Below, one piece after another: positions 54,174-64,000 of a stretch of DNA of 64,000 bases. Positions within the stretch are counted from its first letter, which is position 1, and each line of letters starts with the position of its first letter. The stretch comes from Aralia elata (taxonomy: Eukaryota > Streptophyta > Magnoliopsida > Apiales > Araliaceae): contig CM068388.1 in NCBI GenBank assembly GCA_034770075.1, forward strand, positions 69,116,889 to 69,180,888. Reading direction: 5' to 3'. The notes under the pieces are model-generated. The model did no database searches. It saw only the letters and a list, made by a program, of their open reading frames with translations, and was not told the DNA's origin. The translations under genes and the position numbers were made by a program.

Positions 54174-57113
54174 TGTAACGAATACAATTTTTGTGATTGA
54201 ATAAAAATATTTATTGAATTATATAAATATTTTTATTCATTTATTGAGCTAAATAAATAATTTATTAAGTTTTTGTGAGGTGGGTATATGTTAAGTTTAA
54301 TTATGTTAAATGTTATTTGAATGTGATTTGTTATGATATTCTAATTTAATTTAATAATTAAATTAGATGATGAAAAGGTTTATTTGAATAAATGATTTAT
54401 TTGAATAAGAGAATTCATTTGGTGTTATTGTTATTGGTTAAATAAACTATTAAGTTAGTTTGTAAAGTTTAATTGAATTTATTTAATAATAAGTTTAATT
54501 AAATTAGAAGTGTGACATTTTAAACTATATGTTATATTGGTTTATTAAAATAAATGAGAAAGTGTTTAATTCAGTTTTACCAAACAAGGCCCTATGATCT
54601 TTGTTTGGAAATAATGGGTTATTTTATTGGTATTTTACCAAACAAGACCTTATGACCTTTAGTTAGAATAATGGATTATTCTATTTTAATTTAACCAAAC
54701 AAGCCTTATGGCTTTTGAATTTTTATAACTGATGATTTAATTAGATTATACGTTCCATCAGTTTTTATTCATTAGTTTTTATTCTTATTTTATCAGTTTA
54801 TATTTTATACAACGTCAGTTAAAAGAAAAGAAAGAAGAGAAAGAACAGAGAAGGAAGAATATACAGAGAAGAAGAGAGAATTAGAGAGAAAAATTGAGAG
54901 TTTGAGAGCTTTGAGAATTGTGAGTACAAAGGAAAAGAAGTACTTAACTAAGAATCATATAGCTTGAAGGTATAATTCTTTTAGTTTTGTTCTTCATTAT
55001 ATTCTTATTATTTACTTCTCTGAATATGATTTTTATTCACTGTATATGAATTTATATGCCAAATACATGAATTACTTGGTTATAATTGTTAGTAAGCATG
55101 TATTAGAGATTATGTGATGATTATAAACTAGTTTGAAAAATTAATTCATGAAAACATGCTTTAGAATTGAGTTCTTAGTTTTACAGAGCTTTATTTCATG
55201 TATGGCATATTTGTATGAAAATTGATGATTCAATTTGGTTATTAATTAGTTAATTAATAATTGTTTATGATTGAATGATGAAAAACATGAATAATGCAAG
55301 AAGAATGGTTTTAATTGGTTGAAAAATGAATTTACAGAGTTTGATTTCATGAAAATGGTCAAAGCATGAATAAATTGTTTAACAGTGAATTTTTGGTTTT
55401 AAATTGGTTGATTATGTGTTTTATAATAGTTAAATTAGTTAGAAACATGTTGGTTATTTGTTTTCTAGCATATTTGATGTCTGGGTATATCTAGTTTGTG
55501 TACTGCATGATAAAATTCGGAAAATTTGGCCAAATTTGGCCTAAGTTTTCACTGTTCGCGAACTGTAGGAGACGACTGCCGGGTGTCTCGCCCCGGCGAG
55601 AAAAATGATCTGTTAATCTTCGCCCCGGCGAAGTCTCGCCCCGGCGAGAAATTTTGTTAAGGAAAAGATCGCCCCGGCGAGGTCTCGCCCCGGCGAGGTC
55701 TCGCCCCGGCGAGATATTTGTTCAGTAAATCCTCGCCTCGGCGAGGGAACAGTACTAGAAATTTTTAAAATTTTTATTTTCTTTGTGCTTTTATTATGAT
55801 GCTATAAACAAGTTTAAAACTTATATTAATGTATTAAGTGACTGAAGAAATGCCATGATGGTTGTTAAACTAGTACTTGTTGACTATAGTATGCTAAATG
55901 AGATGTTATAATAAAAAGGATAAAAGCAAGCTTAAAGTGTATATTATTTTGTAACTAATTATGTTACCATTTTTATAATTAAATGTATAGGTTGTTTAAG
56001 GATCGTGAGATATTTAATTTGTAATCAACGCTTGAGGCAAGTTCCTTATCTCAACTTATTACTTTATGTTGAGCAAGTTTTCCTTCCTTAAGCTTGAGAA
56101 TTATTTATAACAAGTTGTTGTTCTCTTTTAACTTGTTAATTTATTGAAGACAAGTTTATTTATATTGAGCAAGCTTATAGACCTTAGCTTATTGATATTC
56201 AAGCAAGGTTATTATCATGATTATATACTCAAGTTTTATTCCAATCATTGTTATTATTCAAACTTCGAGTATAATTTCTTTTGAACAAACTCTATTGAAT
56301 TAGACTAGCAAACCCTTATTGATTCAGCTAGTCCTTAGTTGATGAACGTTTCAAAGACTTAGAATGTTTTCTATACTTGTTCCAAGCCAATTTCCTTTTT
56401 GGTATGGATTCAGACGATAAACTGAGATGAACAACCCTAATATAGGGGATTACTTACGCGACAGCGTTAAAATGTTTGTGCACAATACATTGTACAAATG
56501 GCTGATCCCCCTAAGTACGAGATGTTGGTCCATAGTCTATATGACTGTTAAAGGTTACAGTAGAAATACTTGTCAACCTAGGACATAGTTCGAGGTCTTG
56601 TGACCCTCAGATACAATTTCTAAATCTTGAATTCTATGTTTTTGGAATCAAGCATTCTAAAGAGCTTTTAAACTTTAATCATTTATTGGTTGAGAATCAG
56701 AAAACTATTACTCCTCAGTTGAAATCATTTCATGTAGATATTATTGTTATTGTACTTGTGAGCAATTGTTTGCTCACTCTTGCACAAATCATTGCAGTTA
56801 AGGCTGAGAAACCGGACGAGCCGTCCACGAGCAAAGGCAAGGGCAAGATGCATAAATAGCTAAAGACCTGTTATTTATTTGATGATCGATTGTATCAAGA
56901 CTTATTTAAATTATGTTTTATTCCGCATTTGATGTATTAAGGTTAAGATAACCTGGGATTTGAATATTTAATAGTTTGGTGATGTAACCCATTTTGGGAA
57001 AATATTTCTTTAAGTTATTTAATTGTTATTTTATTGGGTAGTTAGTTTTGAATGTATGTTATAGTGAACACCAAATCAGTGGGAATTAAGTACCTGGATT
57101 TGGGGGTGTCACA
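54174..57113 (+). repeat. E3 3' LTR
   Basis: 2940 bp, close to the 5' LTR, followed by TTCAT. Palindrome array 55586-55746 has seven units, one 16-bp unit more than the 5' LTR. The conserved block and the small lysine-rich frame (to about 56860) are present. Confidence 0.93.
55586..55746. repeat. Palindrome array, E3 3' LTR
   Basis: As in the 5' LTR, with GTCTCGCCCCGGCGAG present twice near 55680-55714. Confidence 0.95.
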
Positions 57114-57118
57114 TTCAT

Positions 57119-59539
57119 AATAAACTCGCACAATATATAAAAGTTATACGGGTTAGGAAACTTGCCAAATATTAAATTGAGTTAGGGTAAGGAAACTTGC
57201 CCAACACAAGGGTTAGACAAGCGTTATGAAACTTGCCTGGTGTGTCTACTACAATATTACAACCCAAGCTCCTTAATATCCTACACAATTAAGTACATAT
57301 TCTCATAACAATTAGTCATATGATGGATACCAAATAATGATTTATACTACTCTATAATGTTTCATTCTTATTAGAAACATAATATTAAACAAGATTATAT
57401 ACACTAGTTATGGCGTTACGACGCTTGCGCGTGCGTACGCCAACCTTGCCTATTCGAAAACCCAAGGAACACGTCCACTCGATTTATCTAATACTTATTG
57501 GTTAATACAAAGTATCATAAAAAATCATAACATTCATATTTTAGAACTTAGAACAACATTTTACACTGTTGGGAGCATTACATGTGCATACGCGCATGCT
57601 TGACACCCTCCGATTGCCCCCAATTTCACATCTATAAATTGCTAATTTAGGCCATGCTATAGACCTCAAATCCAAAAACTTAAAGAGAAAAAGTTGTAGG
57701 TCTACTCTTCCTCTTTCCGAATCATCTTTAATCACCTAAATTCGAGTTCGTATGAGAAAGTTATGCCTATTTTAGTAAAGGACGTCAAAGCTAATTTTGG
57801 CCTAACATTGGCCTGGCGTAGCTACGCCCAAAACTTGCCTTTGGACGGCGTCATTACGCCCAAGTGCAGCACTTCGGCGTAAAGCCAGCGTCGCTATGCC
57901 CGAACTCAGTTTTGTTTTTTCTTGGATGCTTTGTTTTGACACACTTACTACAAACCTTCATAACTTCTTCTATACACATTCAAATTGATCCATTTCGGAC
58001 TCTATGGACTCCTAATTCATGGGGCTACAACATATCAAAAATTTGTAGTCACCCATTAACATTAACATGTCCAAATCTAAAGCCAAAGTACTAAGTTCAT
58101 ACTCTATTTTTGAGTGTTCTAAGTATTCTTCACCAAAATAATCGCCAAATCTTTGTTTTAACCCCTTTTTGCTCCATTCCAACTAGGTTAAATTCATAAC
58201 CCATGGGAGTACAAACATCATAACAATAAAAAAATTATACAAACACAAAATCATAGTTATAAAGCCCTCTAACTTCGTCCAACAGTTCATGTCCAAAGTT
58301 CATTGTTTCTTCATGTTCTTCATCCTCTTTAAGCATAGGTACGGATTCCTTGTGTTTTTGTTCCACTTTAATGTTATTAATAGCTTACAAGATGTCTTGG
58401 TAATGTTATTAAACAACCACAACCAACAACAACCATAACAACACAATCCAACCAATCAAGCAAATAAGCAAGAAAATAAGAAAAACTTGAAAAGTTAGAA
58501 GAAATGAGTTTAGGTAAGCTATTTACCTCTTGGATTCTTCTCCAAGGTTGCTAAATGGTTGCTAGAGATTTGCTAAAACCTTCCTTCTACCTTCTTGAAT
58601 TCTTCCGTAGCCCTCTCCTAAGCTTTAGCTCTCACCCACTTCCTTCTCTCTCTAGAATATTTAGAGCTTTTAATGGTAGGAATGAAGAAGATGAAGAAGA
58701 TGGATATGGAGTTATGTAAGCTTAGGAGATGATTACCTTTTTACTTCTCCTTCTTGTTGATAACTAGCTCGGTTAGAGCTTGAAGATTTCCCTTCTTCTT
58801 CCTTAGCTCCCACCCGATCACTCTCTCTTCCTCTAGCTTGATTCTTACTTCCAAACTTTTTCTCTCTATTTTCTCTCCCTCTTAGAATTTCTGCAGAAAA
58901 TAAAATCGTAAAGGCTGAAAATGGAGAGCAGAGGAATGAGTTGTTTGGGTCTTCTAGGTGTCTTGGAAAAGGTGGGAGGGATATTGGAGAGCTCAAGGCA
59001 TTTGTCTAGGTTGGGCAACTAAATGTTTGGCATGCTTGTGTTTGGGAAATAAATCTGCCAACACTTGGTCTCCTTCCCTCCCAACCGTGCCCTCCCTCTC
59101 TCTCTTGCACCAAAATGCTGATGTTTGTGCTCATATCCCACATGGGTCAAGTCTTGGGTCATGGGTTTGGGTCACCCTTAAAATCACTTGGGCTTCTAAA
59201 TAAATCACCAATGACTCCAAAAAAATTCTAACACTTGAAAAAAAATTATCTAATCGCGTACACACCTAACGAACTACTACAAATCGAAAGAAAAGACGTA
59301 AAAATATTATGGCGTGAATAGTACCTCGATAAACGTGCCCGTGGATAGTCATTTTGCGATACTTCACGAAGTCAATATATTCACTTCAATGACATAACAA
59401 CACATAAAATTCAACACATACACATATTCTAGGTTGTAATACAACCTTTAAGCACATAACACATAATAATATAAATAAAAATTAATTTTATTCACGCATA
59501 ACTCGGGTTAGAAGGAAATTAAAATTCTCGATCGTTACA
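57119..59539 (-). mobile_element. E4 3' LTR, inner part
   Basis: Minus-strand LTR start TGTAACGATCGAG at 59539. With 39413-40656 it totals about 3.67 kb. It carries the palindromes 57815-57900 and CATAACTT-type modules on both sides. Pyrimidine- or purine-rich sequence at 58520-58920 would correspond to the GA-rich leader seen in E1-E3. Open frames at 58733-58996 and 58958-59203 are not supported as genes. Confidence 0.82.
57680..58035. repeat. E4 palindromes flanked by outward-facing modules
   Basis: Palindromes: 57815-57828 GGCGTAGCTACGCC (perfect), 57847-57860 GGCGT-CATT-ACGCC, and decayed ones near 57875 and 57887-57900. Left of them a CATAACTT module reads leftwards (57772-57680). Right of them a more diverged one reads rightwards (57957-58035). 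Confidence 0.7.
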
Positions 59540-59552
59540 TTCTCCCCTCTTT
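59540..59552 (-). other. Polypurine tract of E4
   Basis: Minus-strand AAAGAGGGGAGAA directly followed by TGTAACGATCG. Only one tract is present, unlike E1-E3. Confidence 0.8.
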
Positions 59553-59586
59553 ATAAGGATTTTGTCCATAGAATCACAATATAAAG

Positions 59587-62500
59587 TTATGCAAAAAGTT
59601 GAGGATAATTCTCCTTCATGTTATCTTCTAACTCCCACGTAGCCTCCTCGGCATTGTGGTTTCGCCAAACTACTTTTACAAAAGGTATAACCTTATTTCT
59701 TAATACTTGCTCTTTCCTATCGATTATTTGAATAGGAATTTCCTTATACGTTAGATCTTTCTCTATTTGGACGGGCTCATAGGATATCATGTGTTTGTAA
59801 TCGGGCTTGTATGGTCGTAACACTGAGACGTGAAACACATTGTGAATATGTTCCAGTTCAGGAGGCAAGGCTACCTCGTACGCCACTTCACCCACTCTTT
59901 TCAATACTTCGAACGGTCTTACGAACCTCGGGCTTAACTTTCCCTTCTTTCCAAATCGTATCTTCCCTTTTCAGGGAGATACCTTTAGAAATATGTAACT
60001 GTCGACGTCGAAGTCTCTTGTCTGGCGATGTTGATCTGCATACTTCTTTTGTCGGTCTTGGGATGCAACTAATCTTGCCCTGATCACTGTGACCACTTCT
60101 GCTGTCTACTGCACCAATTTCGGTCCCAAAGTCGTTGTTCGCCAACCTCATCCCAGCTTAATGGTGTTCTGCATTTCCTTCCGTAGAGGGCTTCATATGG
60201 CGGCATACTGATACTTGTATGATAACTATTATTATAAGCAAATTCCACGAGTGGTAAATGGTCATCCCAATTTCCCTTAAAATCTATCACACAAGCTCTC
60301 AACATGTCTTCTAGTGTCTGAATTATTTGTTCGCTCTATCCGTCAGTTTGAGGATGGTAAGCAGTACGTAGTCACAACTGTGTTCCCATTCTCTCTTGCA
60401 AGATCTTCCAAAAATTTAACGTGAAGCGCAAATCTCGATCTGAGACAATTGACACTAGCACTCCATGTCGTGAAACAATTTCCTTTATGTACAACTTGGC
60501 TAATTGGTTCAAATTAAATCGGATCTTTATCGGTAGAAAGTGTGCTGATTTCGTCAATTGATCTACGATAACCCAAATGGCATCATAACCCTTCTGTGTA
60601 ACTGGAAGTCCTACCACGAAATCCATAGTGATGTGCTCCCATTTCCATTCCAGTATATTTAGTGGTTGAAGTAACACACTCGGTCTCTGATGTTCCGCGT
60701 TGACTTGTTGACAGGTGAGACACTTACTGACGTACTCCGCTACGTCCCGCTTCATGTTGGGCCACCAAAAATATTGCCGAAGATCCCGGTACATTTTTGT
60801 GTTCCCTAGGTGAAGAGAGTATGCTGAATTATGTGCTTCGTGTAAAATTTCATCTCTTAATTCAGTCACAGCTGGCACCCACACTCGTTCCTCGTATCTT
60901 AAGATACCATCCTTATCCATTCGAAATTTCTCTTCCTCATTTTCTATGATTTTTTTCTGTATCCTTTCACACTCTTCATCCCTTTCTTGTGCTTCTTTCA
61001 CCTTGTCGAGTAACGTCGGACGAGCTTTAATTATGAATAACTTTTCTGCTTCCTCTGTCGGACTTTTCACTTCAATTTCCAGTCTCGTCATTTCCAATAT
61101 TAACTCCTCATGAGTTGTCAACATAAATAATTTCTCGTTCCCCTTTCTACTCAATGCATCTGCTACTACGTTTGCTTTTCCCGGGTGATAAAGAATTTCA
61201 CAGTCGTAATCATTGATCAATTCCAAACACCTCCTCTGTCGCATGTTCAACTCCTTTTGTGTGAAAATATATTTCAGACTCTTATGATCCGTGTATATCT
61301 CACATTTCTCCCCATAAATGTAATGTCTCCAAATCTTCAATGCAAAGATGACAGCTGCTAATTCCAGGTCATGGGTAGGGTATCGCTTCTCGTAGTCCTT
61401 CAACTATCGTGACGTATACGCAATGACCTTGCCGTGTTGCATTAACACATAACCAAGAACTTTGTGTGACGCATCACTGTACACTACAAAACCTCCTATA
61501 TCATCTGGCAAGGACAATACAAGCGCCTCGCTTAATCTCTTCTTTAACTCTTGAAAACTTTCTTCGCACTTTTCAGACCATACAAACTTCACCGTCTGTC
61601 TCGTCAGATTGGTCAATGGGGTTGCTATCTTCGAAAAATCCTGGATAAATCTTCGATAGTATCTTGCTAACTCTAAGAAACTTTGCACTTCCGTCGGCGT
61701 CTTCGGTTGTTCCTAGTTACTAACTACCTCCACCTCCGCAGATTCCACTGAGATACCATCCTTGTCGATCATATGCCCTAAAAATTGCACCTTTTTCATC
61801 CAGAATTCGCACTTGGAAAACTTAACATATAACGTTTCCCTTGTAAGTGTCTCCAGTACTTTGTTCAGATGATCGACATGCTCTTCTTCAGTCTTTGAGT
61901 AAATCAAAATGTCATCGATGAAAACTACTACAAATTTATCTAAGTACGGCTTCAGAATCCAGTTTATCAAGTCCATAAATGCTACCGGCGCATTAGTCAA
62001 ACCGAAAGACATCACCAAAAACTCGTAGTGACCGTATCTCATCCGAAACGCAGTTTTGGGTACATCTTCCTTCCTTACTTTTAGCTGATGATATCTGGTC
62101 CTCAAATCTATCTTCAAGAAGTGTCTGGCTCCTTTTAGTTGATCAAAAAAGTCGTCGATCCTTGGCAATGGATACTTATTCTTGATTGTTCATTTGTTCA
62201 ATTCCCGGTAGTCGATGCAGAGCCTCATCGATCCGTCCTTCTTCTTGACAAACAAAACTGGTGCTCCCATGAGGACACACTTGGCTGAATATACCCATTT
62301 TTGAGCAATTCCTGAAGTTGTATCAACAATTCCTTCATTTCCACTGGTACCATACGATACAGAGCCTTCGAAATTGGTGCAATCCCTGGCACTAAGTCTA
62401 TTACAAATTCAATTTCTCTGTCTGGCAGAAGACCGGGTAAATCACTTGGAAATACATATGGAAGCTCTCTCACTATCGGTATATCTATAATTTCTACCCC

Positions 62501-64000
62501 TCCCTTCTTTGTATCTACAATATAGGCTAAGTAGCCTTCACATCCTTTCTTTAGTAACTCCTTGGCCTGCATCATCGTGAGACAACACGAACGTCTCAGC
62601 GATGTGCTACCATAAAATACTACCCTCGACCGGTTCGGGGTCTGAAGTTTCACAATTTTCTTCTGACAGTCGATTACTACCGCATGGTCACATAACCAAT
62701 CCATTCCTAATATTACATCGAACTCTCCCAACTTTATTGGGATCAAATCCACGCAAAAATTATATCCCCTACTCTCAGCACAACAATTACGAAGAATGAA
62801 CTCTACAGGAATTACCTCGTTATTCGTAATTTCTATGCTCAAAGGATTTTCTAACTGTTCTTGGGATAAATTCAACCGTTTAGCAAAATCTTCAGACACA
62901 AAGGAACGGGTAGCACCCGAATCAACTAATGTGCATGCATTTACATTATTGATTGGGATAATACCTGACACCACATCCTTAGCAATCACTACATCCTGGA
63001 CGGTCATGTTGAAGGTTCGGGAAAAGGTTCGGTTCGGTGGAGTCGGCCTTCCAACCATTACTTTGTTGCCTCCCCCTCGGTTATCGCTAGCATCGCTACT
63101 TCCTTTCTTCGGACAATCTCTGAACTGATGGTCCTTTGATCTACAAGAATAGCATCTAAGGTTCTTCCTTGGGTTTGGGCAATGAGGTGCTATATGCCCT
63201 CCCTGGTTGCAGTTGTAGCATACATTACGTCCCTTCCAGCACTTTCCCTTATGATTTTTCCCACATTTTAAATAGGCTTCAATCTTCTTCTTAAATCCTC
63301 CCTGATTATTCCCCGTCTGATTAGTGTTGGTGTTGCTGTTGTTGCTGTTACCGTTACTACCATCCCATTTTCTTTTTCTTGAGTTGCTTCCACCACTACT
63401 GCCACCTCCACGGTAGTCTCCTACACTCTTCTTATTCTTCTTGTGTTGATTCAGGGCCTCAATCCCTGTTTCAGCGATGATGGCTTTTTCCAGTAATGCA
63501 CTAAAAGTTTCAATCTGAAGAACAACTACCTTGTTATACAACCACGGTTTCAGCCCTTGTTCAAACCTTTGCGCCTTCAGCTCTTCAATACTTACTTGAA
63601 GCGGTGCAATACCTGCAAGTTCATTGAATTTGGCGGCGTACTGAGCCACCGTCATGTCTCCCTGCTTCAGCTCTAAGAATCTTAGCGCCATTTGTTTTTC
63701 CGCTCTTTGGGAAATAATTCTCGAAAAATAATTCCTTAAACTTGTCCCATGGTATCATTCCTTCGCCTGCTCGCTATTGGTTAGCCTCCCACTAATAATT
63801 TGCTTCTCCTTTCATCATATAGGTGGTGAATACTATTTTCTGGTTATCCCCCACGCGTGCGATATGAAAGCCTTCTCCATTTCCTTCACCCAAGATTGGG
63901 CTTCAATCGGATCAGTCATTCCCCTAAACTCTGGGGGTCCTACGCTCTTAAAGTCTTTGAAATTTGTTATGGGTATTCCCAGTGGGTTGGGATTTACGGG
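59587..64000 (-). pseudogene. E4 gag-pol, Tekay-type, broken, runs off the window
   Basis: Right to left: gag capsid (FKDFKSVGPPEFRG near 63950, with frameshift and stops before 63691); the longest open part 63691-62225 with ELKQGDMTVAQYAAKFNELA, zinc knuckles CYNCNQGGHIAPHC and CYSCRSKDHQFRDC, and protease DSGA; a one-base loss near 62270; a TGA at 62190-62192; RT with FIDD (62168-61713); TAG at 61713 (Trp codon, G to A); RNase H with YSDAS; TAG at 61404; integrase zinc domain and core (61403-60372); TGA at 60372; TAG at 60336; a one-base loss near 60130; and the C-terminal chromodomain-like VKVVWRNHNAEEATWELED to 59587. Homologous to E1-E3 but clearly a different family. The 5' part is outside the window, so presence of the coiled-coil ORF cannot be judged. 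Confidence 0.88.

Larger units (their letters stand above)
40657..57113 (+). mobile_element. E3: Tekay-type chromovirus inside E4 LTR, with A2 insert
   Basis: 16.5 kb including about 4.7 kb of inserted and duplicated sequence. It is flanked by TTCAT (40652-40656 and 57114-57118). The 5' LTR starts TGTAATGAATAC and the 3' LTR TGTAACGAATAC. The internal organisation is as in E1, but the region before and within the coiled-coil ORF occurs twice around A2. Confidence 0.93.

Noticed and set aside
58733..59203. Open frames on both strands in the inner E4 LTR
   Set aside because: The region corresponds to the GA-rich leader part of the LTR; composition explains the open frames and no motif is present.

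Overview
This is plant nuclear DNA, probably from a dicot, made entirely of nested LTR retrotransposons of the Ty3/gypsy superfamily. I see no host gene, tRNA or rRNA gene. The evidence is gag-pol reading frames, primer binding sites (PBS), polypurine tracts (PPT), TG...CA long terminal repeats (LTRs) and 5-bp target site duplications (TSDs). Three lineages are present: Tekay-type chromoviruses (initiator-tRNA-Met PBS, C-terminal chromodomain), Athila and Tat. Species cannot be told from the sequence.

Layout. T1 is a minus-strand Tat remnant (1-4971, resumed 16681-16865), split in its 5' LTR by E1, a Tekay element (4972-16675, TSD GAGAA). A scrap of another transposon-like gene follows (16866-17530). 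A1 is a minus-strand Athila element (17531-37230), split by Tekay element E2 (19888-31826, TSD ACAAA). E5 is a plus-strand, diverged Tekay-like LTR (37231-39412). It is cut by the 3' LTR of E4, a minus-strand Tekay relative whose LTR lies at 39413-40656 and 57119-59539 and whose gag-pol runs to the window edge. E4's LTR is split by Tekay element E3 (40657-57113, TSD TTCAT), and E3 itself contains A2, a truncated non-autonomous Athila element (44521-48414).

All coding regions except one or two accessory ORFs are broken. E1 has four stops in an otherwise unshifted frame, all explained by C-to-T change. E2 has stops plus two compensating frameshifts, and E3 has one stop plus three indels. E1, E2 and E3 share an unusual extra ORF, an acidic coiled-coil protein of about 270-280 residues, between PBS and gag.

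The most unusual signal is in the LTRs. Every family here, from three lineages, carries in its AT-rich LTR a cluster of short GC-rich palindromes with a 2- or 4-nt loop and stems that change in a compensated way. The same palindrome type occurs in unrelated LTRs (CTCGCC/GGCGAG in Tekay E1-E3 and Athila A2; a CGCA/TGCG-loop type in E5 and A1). A separate conserved module starting CATAACTT sits beside the palindromes in both Athila A2 and Tekay E4. Other structures of note are a possible LTR-encoded intron with a tiny lysine-rich terminal exon, a duplicated PPT that moved the LTR boundary, an ultra-conserved LTR block, a template-switch duplication in E2 and a repair scar in E3.
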